Notes: a model not told the origin generated them from the sequence alone. A stretch of 64,000 nt of DNA from Acinetobacter sp. (GCA_031277915.1 JAITLL010000010.1:1-64000); one strand, 5' to 3'. Shown: positions 18,762-28,755, counted from the first letter of the stretch. Made by a program: numbers and translations.

Positions 18762-19733
18762 ATGAAAAAAATAGCCTTATTTTATATGGGTGGTACTTTT
18801 GGTTGCATTGGTGAACCTTTAGCTCCTATGCCCTATGACCAATTCTTGCCTCAACTTGAAAAAGTGATTCCCCCACACTTAACCGTTGACTGCTTCGCTG
18901 CACCAAATATTGTTGATAGCAGTGCATGTACAGCACCTGATTGGTTACGCCTAATTCAACGTATACAACAACTACAACTAGAAGGTTATCAACACTTCGT
19001 TGTTATTCACGGTACAGACACTCTCAGTTATGCAGCTGCAACCCTAGCTCGCTTTTTAGGCCAAAGCTGCCATATTGTGATTACTGGTAGCCAATACCCG
19101 TTACTCAATATTCAAGGTGATAATACTCGTGAATTTACTGATGCAATTGAGAATTTATATCTTGCATTAGAACAAGTGATTGCCCTACCTGTAGGTGCTT
19201 ATCTTGCATTCCATCATCAAGTATTCCATGCACAAACTGCATTAAAAACTCATACGACTGAACTCGATGCGTTTTCAGGCTTAAGTAGTGAAGTTGAGTT
19301 TACACCTCAGGCAAATGAGTTAATCGTACAAGATGCTCAAATTGAACGAGCTGCTTCATTCCAGATTTTAAACTGGATGATGCAACCTATTGCAACACAG
19401 CACTTGGTACAACAGTTACGCCACTTACTTCCTGCCCCACCACACTTTTTAGTGTTACAAGGCTTTGGTACAGGCAATATCGCAGTAAACCCTGAACTAT
19501 TGGCAACCTTAGATGAGCTCTATGCTCGTGGTTGTGTTCCAATCTTGGCAACACAAGTAACATTTGGTGGTATTGACCAACGTTACGCAATTAGCGCTTG
19601 GACCAAAACTGCAAAAATTGTCATTAATGATGCGCATAGTCATGCAGATCTTTATGCAAAAGCACTTCAAATCTATTTAAAATACCCAACCCCAGAACAA
19701 TGGTTCAGCCATTGGAATGAAAATTTGCATTAA
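18762..19733 (+). CDS. L-asparaginase-family protein (cytoplasmic type)
   Basis: 323 residues without a signal peptide. It has both asparaginase active-site motifs: YMGGTFGCIG near residue 9-15 (nucleophile Thr) and VVIHGTDTLSYAAATLA (about 84-100, the TDT triad with a downstream Lys position). It would hydrolyse asparagine to aspartate and ammonia; the cytoplasmic type I enzymes (AnsA) are usual at this length. Only 14 bases separate it from truA, so the two probably form an operon. The promoter must lie in or after the terminator that ends fimV, unless read-through occurs. Confidence 0.88.
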   Translation: MKKIALFYMGGTFGCIGEPLAPMPYDQFLPQLEKVIPPHLTVDCFAAPNIVDSSACTAPDWLRLIQRIQQLQLEGYQHFVVIHGTDTLSYAAATLARFLGQSCHIVITGSQYPLLNIQGDNTREFTDAIENLYLALEQVIALPVGAYLAFHHQVFHAQTALKTHTTELDAFSGLSSEVEFTPQANELIVQDAQIERAASFQILNWMMQPIATQHLVQQLRHLLPAPPHFLVLQGFGTGNIAVNPELLATLDELYARGCVPILATQVTFGGIDQRYAISAWTKTAKIVINDAHSHADLYAKALQIYLKYPTPEQWFSHWNENLH

Positions 19734-19747
19734 ATAGAGGTAAAGCT

Positions 19748-20545
19748 ATGCAACGTTATGCAGTCGGTATTGAGTTTAGCGGAGTTCAATACCGAGGTTG
19801 GCAAACTCAACAGCCAGGCGTTGCCAGCGTACAAGAAACCATTGAGCGTGTACTTAGTAAAGTCGCAAATGAACCTATCGCACTTCATGGCGCGGGTCGG
19901 ACAGATGCGGGAGTACACGCGACGAATATGGTGGCACACTTCGACACTCATGCTATTCGTCCAGAAATGGGGTGGTTAAGAGGCGCAAACAGCCAGCTAC
20001 CTAAAGATATTTCCATTCAGTGGATTAAACTGATGGATGAAAGTTTTCATGCGCGCTTTAAAGCAACTGCTCGACGTTACCGTTATGTTATTTATAACAC
20101 CCCTTGTCGCCCAGCCCTACTACACAAACAGGTCACACACATTTACCAACAGTTAGATGTGCAAAAGATGATTAAAGCTGCCAGCAAATTTGAAGGTACA
20201 CATAACTTTGAAACCTTCCGCGCAGCAGCCTGCCAGTCAAATCAACCTATACGGCACGTAAAGCATTGCCATCTATTTGAACATGGTCGTTATTTGGTCT
20301 TAGATATTCAGGCAGATGGTTTTTTACACCATATGGTTCGCAATATTGTTGGATGCTTACTCGAAATTGGTCAAGGTATGTATGAAATTGATCATATCGA
20401 TGAAATGTTCGCAGCACAAGATCGTAAAGCCGCAGGAGTCACCGCTCCACCCGACGGTCTATACTTTATTCAATGCTATTATCCCGAGCAATTTGACCTA
20501 CCACAGCCATCACTTGGGCCACATTGGCTTAATTTACCAGATTAA
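19748..20545 (+). CDS. truA: tRNA pseudouridine(38-40) synthase TruA
   Basis: 265 residues. It isomerises uridines 38-40 in the anticodon stem-loop of tRNAs. The catalytic aspartate is D53 in HGAGRTDAGVHATN; the second conserved block RYRYVIYN and the C-terminal FLHHMVRNIVGCLLEIG are typical. AGAGG lies about 8 bases before the ATG. It is placed behind the asparaginase gene with a 14-base gap. In many gammaproteobacteria truA lies in the fimV-usg-trpF region, and the order here (fimV then truA) keeps that. Confidence 0.95.
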   Translation: MQRYAVGIEFSGVQYRGWQTQQPGVASVQETIERVLSKVANEPIALHGAGRTDAGVHATNMVAHFDTHAIRPEMGWLRGANSQLPKDISIQWIKLMDESFHARFKATARRYRYVIYNTPCRPALLHKQVTHIYQQLDVQKMIKAASKFEGTHNFETFRAAACQSNQPIRHVKHCHLFEHGRYLVLDIQADGFLHHMVRNIVGCLLEIGQGMYEIDHIDEMFAAQDRKAAGVTAPPDGLYFIQCYYPEQFDLPQPSLGPHWLNLPD

Positions 20546-20686
20546 AACACTTAAAACTCGGTATCCAAATTAAGCATTAAATAAGATACGAGACAAAGTC
20601 ATACGCAACCTGAACAAGATTAAAGTGTACTTTAACCGCAGTGTAAGACAAACGAAGTGCGTAGTTCGATAAATTTCTCACCTTAT

Positions 20687-20719
20687 GACATGGTAAAAAT
20701 TATTACTCTTTACCATGTC
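20687..20719. other. Perfect inverted repeat downstream of truA
   Basis: GACATGGTAAA/TTTACCATGTC, 11-bp arms around an 11-base loop, without a T tract. The surrounding intergenic stretch (20546-20836) has no gene. It may be a transcript end structure for truA or the AraC gene, or a worn copy of the dispersed hairpin element. Confidence 0.45.
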
Positions 20720-20836
20720 GCAAGCTTTTGCTCTTGCAGAGCTTACGCTTTCATCCCGAAAGAAAAGTAACTCTAGTTAAAGGCCAATCCAGTTATTAAA
20801 GTCTCAATGGCACGACTCCGTCATGACATAAATAAA

Positions 20837-21862
20837 TTAACGATGTTGTTTACGCTTACGGTACTCAACTGGTGTTTCATTGGTCCAACGTTTAAATGCG
20901 CGATAGAACGTACTTGGCTCAGAGAAACCCGTTAAATATACAATACGCTCCACACTCTCGTTGGTGTTTGCCAAAAGCTTTTTAGCCAAACGGCAACGAT
21001 AGTCAGAAAGTATTTGCTGAAAACTGGTATTTGCTTCACTTAACTGCGTTCGTAAACGACGTGGGGTAATATTCAACTGAGCAGCAACCGTTTCCAAGGT
21101 TGTTTCTCCGCTCTCAAGCGTTGACCCAATTGCTCTGCGAACTTCACCCACTAAATCATAACGCGCCAGCTCTTGTAGTTTTTCAATGGCGAGCTGTTCA
21201 TGCAATTGCAATAGCTCAGGCTCTGCTTGCCAAAGCTGAAAACCTAAAATATCAGGGTCAAAATATAGCCTTGTTTCTTTCTGACCTAAACTGACTGGAC
21301 AGCCATAAACTCGGAAATATTCATCCTCAGAGGCCCCTTCGCTAAAATTAAAATCAATGAAGATGGGATGAAATTGCCCTTCAGTAATAAACTTAAAGAA
21401 TCTAAGTACACCCGAAATTGCACATTCAGAGAAATGACGATTGACAAGATTATCGGCACCGATCTGTTCACCATTTGTTAAATAACAACGACCGTCTTCA
21501 ACCACCAATTTTGCATCAAATGCATCACTAATGAGTCTTTGGTAAGCCAAAGCCCTTTTTAAACCTTCACCAAAGGTTTCACTACTAATGAAAAGATGTT
21601 CAATCACTTGCCCTCTATACAAAGGCAAATGTTCACCTAAATGCAGACCGATATCTGGATCTTTACTGACTTCCTGAGCGGCAGTCCAAAAGGCGTACTG
21701 TGCACTTAACGGTGTACGTGCATTTGTATCGACCTGATTTAAAGCGACTCCCGCTTTAGTTAATATTTCTTCTGTTGGCAAACCCGCACGACGAATCGCT
21801 TGATAACCAAAGCGTAATACAACTGATGCATCTGTTAGCTGACCCACGCAGTGCCCTTCCAT
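20837..21862 (-). CDS. AraC-family transcriptional regulator
   Basis: 341 residues. The N-terminal ligand-sensing domain is of the 'arabinose-binding' OruR type (about 20-210: VVLRFGYQAIRRAGLPTEEIL... PLYRGQVIEHLFISSETFGEGLKRALAYQRLI). The C-terminal double-HTH AraC domain (about 240-338) has TLETVAAQLNITPRRLRTQL and the family signature VERIVYLTGFSEPSTFYRAFKRWTNETPVEYR. The inducer is unknown. It is divergent from infA with about 250 bases between, and no metabolic gene is linked, so its targets cannot be inferred from context. Confidence 0.92.
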   Translation of the reverse strand: MEGHCVGQLTDASVVLRFGYQAIRRAGLPTEEILTKAGVALNQVDTNARTPLSAQYAFWTAAQEVSKDPDIGLHLGEHLPLYRGQVIEHLFISSETFGEGLKRALAYQRLISDAFDAKLVVEDGRCYLTNGEQIGADNLVNRHFSECAISGVLRFFKFITEGQFHPIFIDFNFSEGASEDEYFRVYGCPVSLGQKETRLYFDPDILGFQLWQAEPELLQLHEQLAIEKLQELARYDLVGEVRRAIGSTLESGETTLETVAAQLNITPRRLRTQLSEANTSFQQILSDYRCRLAKKLLANTNESVERIVYLTGFSEPSTFYRAFKRWTNETPVEYRKRKQHR

Positions 21863-22048
21863 GTAGATACTTCATTTATATTTAGGGCTGTTGACTTTTA
21901 CGCAATTAACAGTCCCTAATAACTATGATTTTAGATTAGCGTTGATTGACCAAACTGACAACAGAATTACACTTCTTTTGTGAAAAAAATTACATCTTTT
22001 TTTATTAGTCATACTTTAACCAGATGCTTTAGCAGAACCATGTCTATC

Positions 22049-22077
22049 TTGTTTTTTTTAAATAAATTGACTATAAT
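22049..22077 (+). promoter_or_regulatory. Sigma-70 promoter of infA
   Basis: TTGTTT (22049-22054), 17-base spacer, TATAAT (22072-22077), placing the start of transcription near 22084 and leaving a leader of about 27 bases. Confidence 0.7.
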
Positions 22078-22110
22078 TTGCGCCTTTCCAATTTGATCAT
22101 CAGGTAGGCT

Positions 22111-22332
22111 ATGGCCAATAAAGAGGAACTCATTGAGTTCGAAGGCGTTGTCACCGAAACGCTTCCTAATACGATGTTCCGTGTACGTCTTGAAAACGGT
22201 CACGAAGTTATTGCACACATTTCTGGTAAAATGCGTAAACACTATATTCGTATTCTTACTGGCGACAGTGTGAAAGTCGAAATGACTCCATATGACTTAA
22301 CTAAAGGTCGTATTACGTACCGTGCTCGCTAA
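22111..22332 (+). CDS. infA: Translation initiation factor IF-1
   Basis: 73 residues, the standard length: one S1-like OB fold beginning [20 protein letters not shown] with the conserved [22 protein letters not shown] and [13 protein letters not shown]. It binds the 30S A site during initiation. Monocistronic between its own promoter and terminator. Confidence 0.97.
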   Translation: MANKEELIEFEGVVTETLPNTMFRVRLENGHEVIAHISGKMRKHYIRILTGDSVKVEMTPYDLTKGRITYRAR

Positions 22333-22343
22333 TTAGTGAATGC

Positions 22344-22373
22344 AAAAAAGCCACTTCATGATGTGGCTTTTTT
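22344..22373. terminator. Intrinsic terminator after infA
   Basis: AAAAAAGCCAC/GTGGCTTTTTT arms with an 8-base loop. It also lies at the end of the convergent LprI-like gene. Confidence 0.9.
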
Positions 22374-22383
22374 ATTGCGCCTT

Positions 22384-22758
22384 TTATTCACTTAAACGAC
22401 TGGTTTTACATCCTACCGTTTGGCATTCACGCAATCTTTCTTGCAGCCAATGGTTTCTTTCCTGCGTTGTCTTTAAACGACACTGCACGTCTACACTATT
22501 CCTATTTGAATCTGTACAATCAGCATCGCGTTGACGTATCCATGCAAGCTGAGACTTTTTAAGCGTATTTTTTTGGGCTGAATTTAATTTTGCTCTTAAT
22601 GTCTGATAATTTTTATTTAGATCTACATCAGCGCTAGCATAGATTTTATTTGTACAGTAAATATCATCGTAAGTATTACGAGTACTGTCACAATTATCTG
22701 CATAGACTGACGTTATTCCAACACTACATAAAATTGCAAAAAGTATTTTTTTCATCAT
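22384..22758 (-). CDS. LprI/DUF1311-family secreted protein
   Basis: 124 residues. A signal peptide (MMKKILFAILCSVGITSVYA, cleavage before DNCD) and a cysteine-rich domain with the pattern DCDSTRNTYD...C....ADVDLNKNYQTLRAKL...SQLAWIRQRDADC, typical of the DUF1311/LprI group, some of which inhibit lysozymes. At least six cysteines remain after processing, suggesting disulfides in the periplasm. A lysozyme-inhibitor role is a family-level possibility, not shown. Confidence 0.8.
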   Translation of the reverse strand: MMKKILFAILCSVGITSVYADNCDSTRNTYDDIYCTNKIYASADVDLNKNYQTLRAKLNSAQKNTLKKSQLAWIRQRDADCTDSNRNSVDVQCRLKTTQERNHWLQERLRECQTVGCKTSRLSE

Positions 22759-22918
22759 GTTTTCCTTAAGTTTTTTTTACGAAATTATTATAAAGTGCTT
22801 TTGAATATGAATGCACATTTTATAATCATTTATCATAAACTTCCTTTTCCTCTTTACAAGCGAATAAATACAAACTACTGTTCTTTAATAATAAATATAA
22901 TTTGATAAAGAGAGAAAA

Positions 22919-23326
22919 ATGAATATATACACCCTATGTCGAATAAGCTTATTCTCACTCATGCTTACTTATCTTAATGGTTGTATGAGCCACCCCAACC
23001 AATTGGTAGATTTACATGAATATTTAAAAGGTTACTTAGGTAAATCATCTACCACAATCCAGCAAAACCTCAACTTAAGAAGCTTAGGTTTTCAAGTGGC
23101 TGAGACTCCACAAAAAACACCCAATCAGCTCATCTACACAATTTTACGGCCATTAAGTATTCCAATTCCTATGGTAAGTAATGTTGAAATGGGCGGCAAC
23201 CCAGTTCCTATTCAATCAGGGACGTTAGGTAGCAGCTCGTACGACGTTAACTTTAATTGCAAAGTTATTTTTAAGCTGAACAATGACATTGCTGAATCTA
23301 TTCAATACCAAGGTAAAGCTTGCTAA
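22919..23326 (+). CDS. Putative lipoprotein
   Basis: 135 residues. A lipobox at the end of the signal sequence (SLMLTYLNGC, lipidated Cys at 22) predicts export and lipid anchoring. The rest has no recognised domain; the pattern LKGYLGKSSTTIQQNL and the C-terminal DVNFNCKVIFKLNNDIAESIQYQGKAC, with a possible disulfide, recall small outer-membrane-associated proteins found in Acinetobacter. AAAGAGAG precedes the ATG. Monocistronic. Confidence 0.75.
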   Translation: MNIYTLCRISLFSLMLTYLNGCMSHPNQLVDLHEYLKGYLGKSSTTIQQNLNLRSLGFQVAETPQKTPNQLIYTILRPLSIPIPMVSNVEMGGNPVPIQSGTLGSSSYDVNFNCKVIFKLNNDIAESIQYQGKAC

Positions 23327-23337
23327 ACACAACCATA

Positions 23338-23368
23338 AAAAAACGCAGCTTAATGCTGCGCTTTTTTT
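23338..23368. terminator. Bidirectional terminator
   Basis: CGCAGC-TTAAT-GCTGCG (23344-23360) flanked by A's and T's, between the lipoprotein gene and the end of leuB. Confidence 0.88.
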
Positions 23369-23381
23369 AACAAAGTAGATT

Positions 23382-24461
23382 TTAAGCAAGAGCGGCAACA
23401 ACTGCTGCACCCATCTCGGCTGTACCTACTTTCATCATACCTTCAGACATAATATCTGCTGTACGGAAGCCTTGATCAAGTACTTGACCTACCGCATCTT
23501 CAATTGCTTTTGCAGCAGCTTCTTCACGGAAGGTGTAACGAAGCATCATTGCAACTGAAAGAATGGTTGCTAATGGATTAGCTACATTTTGACCTGCAAT
23601 ATCAGGTGCCGAACCATGGCAAGGTTCATACATACCTTTACCACTTTCATCTAAAGATGCTGATGGCAACATACCGATTGAGCCTGTAAGCATTGCCGCT
23701 TCATCAGACAAGATATCGCCAAACAAGTTACCTGTAACGATTACGTCAAACTGTTTTGGCGCACGTACAAGTTGCATTGCAGCATTGTCTACATACATAT
23801 GTGAAAGCTGAATATTTGGATAGTTTGCTTGCTGTAAGTCAGTAACCGTTTGCTTCCATAGCTCGGTCACTTCTAAAACGTTTGCTTTATCTACAGAACA
23901 AACTTTACCACCACGCAACCCTGCAAGTTCAAAAGCAACTTTTGCAATGCGCTTAATTTCGCTTTCAGAATAGACATCAGTGTTATAGCCTTGTTTTTCA
24001 CCGTTTTCGAGTTCACGAATACCGCGTGGCTGACCAAAGTAGATACCACCAGTTAATTCACGAACAATTAAAATATCTAAGCCAGCAACGATTTCAGGTT
24101 TTAAGCTAGAAGCATCGGCCAATTGCGGATATAAAATCGCTGGGCGTAAGTTTGCAAAAAGGTTGAGTTCACTACGAATTTTCAAAAGGCCGCGTTCAGG
24201 GCGAATTGAGCGTTCAATGGCATCCCATTTTGGTCCACCGACTGCACCTAACAAAATAGCATCAGCTTTTTTTGCTTGTTCGCTTGTTACAGCTGGATAT
24301 GGTTCTCCATGTGCATCAATCGCTGCCCCACCTAATAGGCCATGTTCCCAAGTCAACGACAAATTAAATTTTTCATTTACTTTATTTAATACTTTTTCTG
24401 CTGCCCCAACAATTTCAGGACCAATCCCATCACCAGCCAAAATTAAAATCTGTTTAGACAT
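23382..24461 (-). CDS. leuB: 3-isopropylmalate dehydrogenase
   Basis: 359 residues from the ATG at 24461, chosen because the family begins [17 protein letters not shown] and a GGA site precedes it; an upstream ATG would add eight atypical residues. It oxidatively decarboxylates 3-isopropylmalate with NAD+ in leucine synthesis. Visible motifs are the substrate arginines in [20 protein letters not shown], the YFGQPRG segment, and the family signature [26 protein letters not shown]. It is last in a leuC-leuD-lipoprotein-leuB run on the minus strand. Confidence 0.96.
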   Translation of the reverse strand: MSKQILILAGDGIGPEIVGAAEKVLNKVNEKFNLSLTWEHGLLGGAAIDAHGEPYPAVTSEQAKKADAILLGAVGGPKWDAIERSIRPERGLLKIRSELNLFANLRPAILYPQLADASSLKPEIVAGLDILIVRELTGGIYFGQPRGIRELENGEKQGYNTDVYSESEIKRIAKVAFELAGLRGGKVCSVDKANVLEVTELWKQTVTDLQQANYPNIQLSHMYVDNAAMQLVRAPKQFDVIVTGNLFGDILSDEAAMLTGSIGMLPSASLDESGKGMYEPCHGSAPDIAGQNVANPLATILSVAMMLRYTFREEAAAKAIEDAVGQVLDQGFRTADIMSEGMMKVGTAEMGAAVVAALA

Positions 24462-24492
24462 GAAGTTTTCCATTTTCAAAGACAAGACAGTG

Positions 24493-25083
24493 TTATGACT
24501 GTCGTGGTGTTAGTTTTTTCTGTTCAAGAAATTCACCTAGTCCTGTGGTTACATCAAATGGTCGACAAAAACGGCGAATTACTCGCCCATCCTGCTCTAA
24601 GTCAACACATAATGGATCTGGTACAGAAACATTGAGTAAACTACCCGAACGGTTAGATTTGTCTCGGTACATTTTAAACATATAGCGATGATTAGCTTTG
24701 AATTGGTGAATAACATGGATAGTTTCTGCCCGATCTGGAGAAATCGGATAGTAACGAATCACCACTTCATATTGCTTAGCAGGCACAGATAAATACAAGC
24801 TATTGCTTTGACTTAACACCGAACCGTTTAATCTCACAATTCCTTGATGAATTGCCTGATTACTAATTCTGCGTGTCTGTGCATCAACAACAGTAATATT
24901 ATTTAGCCGTTCAAATTCGCAACTTTTTGCGCCCGAACAATATATTGCTGCATTCTGCCCCAAATTTTCTTGTTCAGCCTGCTTAATACGAACAGTATCC
25001 AATACATTATGAGTGCTCTGACAAGCACTTAGTGTTATTGCGCACAGGCCCAACAAAAAGCTATGAGTAACGTTCCTCTTCAT
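24493..25083 (-). CDS. Putative lipoprotein inside the leucine gene cluster
   Basis: 196 residues with lipobox LSAC (Cys ~21) after a typical signal sequence. The body contains [27 protein letters not shown] and a C-terminal block [18 protein letters not shown]; four body cysteines suggest disulfides. No known domain is recognised. It lies 112 bases after leuD and 31 bases before leuB, all on one strand, so it is likely read from the leu transcript though nothing links it to leucine synthesis. Confidence 0.75.
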   Translation of the reverse strand: MKRNVTHSFLLGLCAITLSACQSTHNVLDTVRIKQAEQENLGQNAAIYCSGAKSCEFERLNNITVVDAQTRRISNQAIHQGIVRLNGSVLSQSNSLYLSVPAKQYEVVIRYYPISPDRAETIHVIHQFKANHRYMFKMYRDKSNRSGSLLNVSVPDPLCVDLEQDGRVIRRFCRPFDVTTGLGEFLEQKKLTPRQS

Positions 25084-25195
25084 TGTTCAAGCCCAATCCT
25101 CATCTAGTGCATAATTTTAAGCTGTTGTTATGCTTTAGCATGTTAGCAAGAGTTTGAACACGACGCCATGACTATGTTTAAAATGTACCAAAAGG

Positions 25196-25843
25196 TTAAT
25201 TTATCTCTTGGAATACCCAAGGACGAATCTGTTTAGTTTTTTCTTCATAAGCGCGAATTGCGTCCGCATTTTGAAGAGTTAAGCCAATATCATCTAAGCC
25301 ATTTAACAAGCAATGCTTGCGAAATGGGTCTACCTCGAATTTAAACGCTTCACCTGTTGGTGTACGAACTTCTTGAGCAGCTAAATCTATAGTTAACTGA
25401 TATCCTTCATTCGCAGCACATTCTTTAAATAACTGATCAACAATATTCTCAGGTAAAATAACTGGCAACATGCCGTTTTTGAAACAGTTATTAAAGAAAA
25501 TATCAGCAAAGCTTGGCGCAATAACAGTACGAAAACCGTACTCATTTAATGCCCAAGGTGCATGCTCACGACTTGAACCACAACCAAAGTTGGTACGAGC
25601 AATTAAAACTGTTGCACCCTGATAACGTGGTTGGTTCAAAACAAAGTCCGATTTTTTGGGACGAACTGAATTGTCTTGTCCTGGATAGCCTTCATCTAAA
25701 TAGCGAAGTTCATCAAATAAGTTGTCGCCAAAACCAGTACGTTTAATCGATTTTAAAAACTGTTTTGGAATAATTAAATCTGTATCAACATTGGCACGAT
25801 CTAATGGTGCAACGATACCTTGTTCAACTGTATAAGCTTTCAT
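25196..25843 (-). CDS. leuD: 3-isopropylmalate dehydratase small subunit
   Basis: 215 residues. Swivelling domain of the LeuCD isomerase that converts 2- to 3-isopropylmalate. The family start [33 protein letters not shown] and the active-site loop [16 protein letters not shown] are intact. The gene begins 18 bases after the leuC stop, as expected for co-translation of the heterodimer. Confidence 0.96.
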   Translation of the reverse strand: MKAYTVEQGIVAPLDRANVDTDLIIPKQFLKSIKRTGFGDNLFDELRYLDEGYPGQDNSVRPKKSDFVLNQPRYQGATVLIARTNFGCGSSREHAPWALNEYGFRTVIAPSFADIFFNNCFKNGMLPVILPENIVDQLFKECAANEGYQLTIDLAAQEVRTPTGEAFKFEVDPFRKHCLLNGLDDIGLTLQNADAIRAYEEKTKQIRPWVFQEIN

Positions 25844-25861
25844 GGTTTGCTCCAGACCGAA

Positions 25862-27280
25862 TTAAAATGAACGAACGTCAACAAAATGACCTGCGATTGC
25901 AGCAGCAGCAGCCATTGCCGGACTCACTAAGTGAGTACGACCACCATTACCTTGACGACCTTCAAAGTTACGGTTTGATGTCGATGCACAGTGTTCACCT
26001 GGTTGTAATTTGTCTGCATTCATTGCTAAACACATTGAACACCCCGGTTCACGCCACTCAAAACCAGCTTCCAAGAAAATTTTGTCCAAACCTTCTTTTT
26101 CTGCCTGCTGTTTAACCAAACCAGAACCCGGAACAATCATCGCTTGCTTAATGCTAGATGCTACTTTACGGCCCTTAACCACCTCAGCAGCAGCACGAAT
26201 ATCTTCAATACGTGAGTTGGTGCAAGAACCAATAAACACACGATCAAGCTGAATATCAGCCAATGCCTGACCTGCATTTAAACCCATATATTGATAAGCA
26301 CGCGTCCAGTCACTGCGTTGAACATCATCTTTCGCTTGTTCCAAAGTTGGTACAGCTTCTGATACAGGGATAACCATTTCAGGTGAAGTTCCCCAAGATA
26401 CTTGTGGTTCAATCTCTGTACCATTTAACTCAACAACAGCATCGAAAACCGCATCAGCGTCTGAATGTAAATTGTTCCAGTAAGCAACAGCTTGCTCCCA
26501 CTGCTCGCCTTTTGGTGCATAACTACGGCCTTTTACGTATTCAATGGTTTTGTCATCGACAGCCACCATACCTACGCGAGCACCCGCTTCAATTGCCATG
26601 TTGCAAACAGTCATACGTCCTTCAATCGACATATCACGAAAAACTTGTCCGCCAAATTCAATTGCGTAACCTGTACCGCCTGCAGTACCAATTTTAGCAA
26701 TAATAGCCAACACAACATCTTTTGGTGTTACACCCTTGCCTAAAACGCCATCTACACGAATCAACATGTTTTTTGATTTTTTCTGAATCAAACATTGTGT
26801 CGCTAAAACGTGTTCAACTTCAGATGTCCCAATACCATGTGCCAAACAACCAAAAGCACCGTGAGTCGCTGTATGCGAGTCACCGCACACCACAGTCATA
26901 CCCGGTAATGTTAAGCCCTGTTCAGGTCCAACAACATGCACAATACCTTGACGAATGTCATTAATACCAAATTCAACGATATTAAAAGCCTTACAGTTAT
27001 CATCTAAGGTTTGAACCTGAATACGAGACGTATCATCTTCAATACCTGCAATGCCCTGATCACGCTCTTTTTTAGAAGTTGGAACGTTATGGTCTGGTGT
27101 AGCCACGTTTGCGCCTAAACGCCATGGTTGACGACCAGCAAGTTGCAAACCTTCAAATGCTTGTGGACTTGTTACTTCATGCAATAAATGACGGTCGATG
27201 TAAAGTAAGCATGAACCATCATCACGCTGAGTAACTACGTGGTCATCCCACAATTTGTCATATAAAGTTTTGCCTGCCAT
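25862..27280 (-). CDS. leuC: 3-isopropylmalate dehydratase large subunit
   Basis: 472 residues from the ATG at 27280 (GGAG 9 bases upstream; the family begins [16 protein letters not shown]); longer upstream reading is not supported. Aconitase-fold subunit with a 4Fe-4S cluster: cysteines are in GSCTNSR and [11 protein letters not shown]. Catalyses the isopropylmalate isomerisation with LeuD. A TATAAT box on the minus strand at 27329-27324 could start a short leader; I see no leucine-rich leader peptide, so classical attenuation is not evident. Confidence 0.96.
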   Translation of the reverse strand: MAGKTLYDKLWDDHVVTQRDDGSCLLYIDRHLLHEVTSPQAFEGLQLAGRQPWRLGANVATPDHNVPTSKKERDQGIAGIEDDTSRIQVQTLDDNCKAFNIVEFGINDIRQGIVHVVGPEQGLTLPGMTVVCGDSHTATHGAFGCLAHGIGTSEVEHVLATQCLIQKKSKNMLIRVDGVLGKGVTPKDVVLAIIAKIGTAGGTGYAIEFGGQVFRDMSIEGRMTVCNMAIEAGARVGMVAVDDKTIEYVKGRSYAPKGEQWEQAVAYWNNLHSDADAVFDAVVELNGTEIEPQVSWGTSPEMVIPVSEAVPTLEQAKDDVQRSDWTRAYQYMGLNAGQALADIQLDRVFIGSCTNSRIEDIRAAAEVVKGRKVASSIKQAMIVPGSGLVKQQAEKEGLDKIFLEAGFEWREPGCSMCLAMNADKLQPGEHCASTSNRNFEGRQGNGGRTHLVSPAMAAAAAIAGHFVDVRSF

Positions 27281-27434
27281 GTCGTCTTGCTCCATTGGAC
27301 TGGGTAATTCTAATCTTTCTTCGATTATAGCCAGAGTTTCACATAAATCTAATTTATCATTTTTATAAATTAGAAAACTTTTAGGAATCATTCCCGTATT
27401 TATTAATATCATGCATAATATACAAATCGGTTTT

Positions 27435-27477
27435 GTTAATGATTATCATTTGCATAATCCATTTTTAATCTTATACT
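27435..27477 (+). promoter_or_regulatory. Fur box overlapping a promoter
   Basis: GTTAATGATTATCATTTGC at 27435-27453 matches 15 of 19 positions of the Fur consensus GATAATGATAATCATTATC. A promoter overlaps it: TTGCAT at 27450-27455, a 16-base spacer, and TATACT at 27472-27477, reading into the DUF2061 gene. Iron-loaded Fur bound here would block the -35 region. Confidence 0.65.
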
Positions 27478-27517
27478 CTCATCTCTATACTAAAAATATC
27501 AAATATAGGTAGAGAGA

Positions 27518-27772
27518 ATGATGATGGCTAATATTCAAAAATTCGTTGTAAATAATCAACGTACATTAAAGAAAACCTTAAGTTATTACATTATGCACAT
27601 TAGTGTTGCCATGTTAGTCGCATACTTTGTAACAGGTAACATCTGGATGGCCTTAACATTAAGCATGTTAGAACCAACAGTACAAGCATTTGCATTTTTC
27701 TTTCACGAAAAAGTCTGGGCAGCTAAAGACCGCCGTATATCAGCTTTAAAGGAAAAAGAGACAACTGCTTAG
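27518..27772 (+). CDS. DUF2061 small membrane protein
   Basis: 84 residues (82 if the third ATG at 27524 is used; AGAGAG would then be 7 bases away, so this start is also likely). Two hydrophobic segments: HISVAMLVAYFVTGNIWMAL and LSMLEPTVQAFAFFFHEKVWA; the closing FFHEKVW matches the DUF2061 signature (LHERVW). Function is unknown in the family. The upstream Fur box suggests induction by iron starvation. It is monocistronic: the LysR gene that follows lies 117 bases away. Confidence 0.85.
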   Translation: MMMANIQKFVVNNQRTLKKTLSYYIMHISVAMLVAYFVTGNIWMALTLSMLEPTVQAFAFFFHEKVWAAKDRRISALKEKETTA

Positions 27773-27889
27773 CTTAAGATTAATACGCTAAATCACAAGT
27801 TTATAGAACGTTTAGCTGCAAGCATGATACGATTTTGGCTTGGCAACTTTAGCCTCTCTCGATTTTTCTATTCCAAGTAGAGTTGTATT

Positions 27890-28750
27890 ATGAATCTTGC
27901 AGCCTTTGAAGCTTTTGTAAAAGTTATGGAAACAGGGTCTATCTCTGTAGCTGCAGATCAACTGTTTATTACCCAGCCTGCTGTCACCAAACGCATTCAT
28001 AGCCTAGAAGAGTACTTTGGTGTAAAGCTATTTGAGTCGGCAGGACGTGGGGTTCAAGCAACTCATGCTGCACACTCATTATTACCAAAAGTCAAAAACT
28101 GGTTAAACGAACTTCGGGATATTCACCACACGCTAAGTCACGAACAAACTCAAATACAAGGTCGTTTAAAAATCGGGACGAGTCATCACATCGGTTTACA
28201 TCACTTACCTGCACCGCTTAAACACTTTGTTCAGCAGTTTCCACAAGTCACTCTAGACGTGCATTTTGTTGACTCAGAACAGGCACACGAACAGGTCCTT
28301 GCTGGTGATTTAGAGCTGGCATTTTTAACACTTCCACCTTCAGGTGATGAGCGCCTTAACTACATTACAATCTGGAATGATCCATTAGTCTTTGTAGCTG
28401 CACCGTTTCACCCCTTGGCACAGCACAAGAATTTGACCTTACAAGACTTAATCGAATACCCAAGTTTACTGCCTGCTGCACAAACCTATACGGCTCAAAT
28501 CACTTTGGCCGAGTTTGAAAAGCAAGGACTTAAACCAAAAATTACTATGAGCAATAACCCTCTTGAGTCCATTCGCATGTTGGTGTCTATTGGTTTAGGT
28601 TGGTCAGTTCTACCAAAAACTTTATTGAATCAAGATATGCAACAGCTTGATCTAGATGTAGAAATGAATCGACAGTTAGGCATGGTATGGCATCCTGCAC
28701 GTACACAATCTAGAGCTATGCAAGAGTTGATTAAAATGATGCAGGAATAA
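27890..28750 (+). CDS. LysR-family transcriptional regulator
   Basis: 286 residues. The N-terminal winged HTH (AFEAFVKVMETGSISVAADQLFITQPAVTKRIHSLEEYFGVKLF, residues 5-48) and the periplasmic-binding-like effector domain (about 90-285, beginning GRLKIGTSHHIGLHHLPAPL). Its effector is unknown. It is transcribed in the same direction as the DUF2061 gene and is not divergent from any target, so its regulon cannot be inferred here. The family position makes it a possible regulator of the leu cluster, but there is no direct sign of that. Confidence 0.9.
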   Translation: MNLAAFEAFVKVMETGSISVAADQLFITQPAVTKRIHSLEEYFGVKLFESAGRGVQATHAAHSLLPKVKNWLNELRDIHHTLSHEQTQIQGRLKIGTSHHIGLHHLPAPLKHFVQQFPQVTLDVHFVDSEQAHEQVLAGDLELAFLTLPPSGDERLNYITIWNDPLVFVAAPFHPLAQHKNLTLQDLIEYPSLLPAAQTYTAQITLAEFEKQGLKPKITMSNNPLESIRMLVSIGLGWSVLPKTLLNQDMQQLDLDVEMNRQLGMVWHPARTQSRAMQELIKMMQE

Positions 28751-28755
28751 CAACA

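Noticed and set aside
20687-20790. Third copy of the three-hairpin element
   Set aside because: It has a strong hairpin and a trailing AAAAGTAA-like end, but lacks TACTATCGTG, the ATGGATG loops and the second hairpin's form; kept only as an inverted repeat.
26383-26743. Overlapping plus-strand reading frames inside leuC
   Set aside because: They run antisense to the highly conserved leuC gene and have no features of real proteins.
27281-27329. Leucine leader peptide attenuator for leuC
   Set aside because: There is a TATAAT box but no short frame rich in leucine codons and no terminator-like stem before the leuC start.
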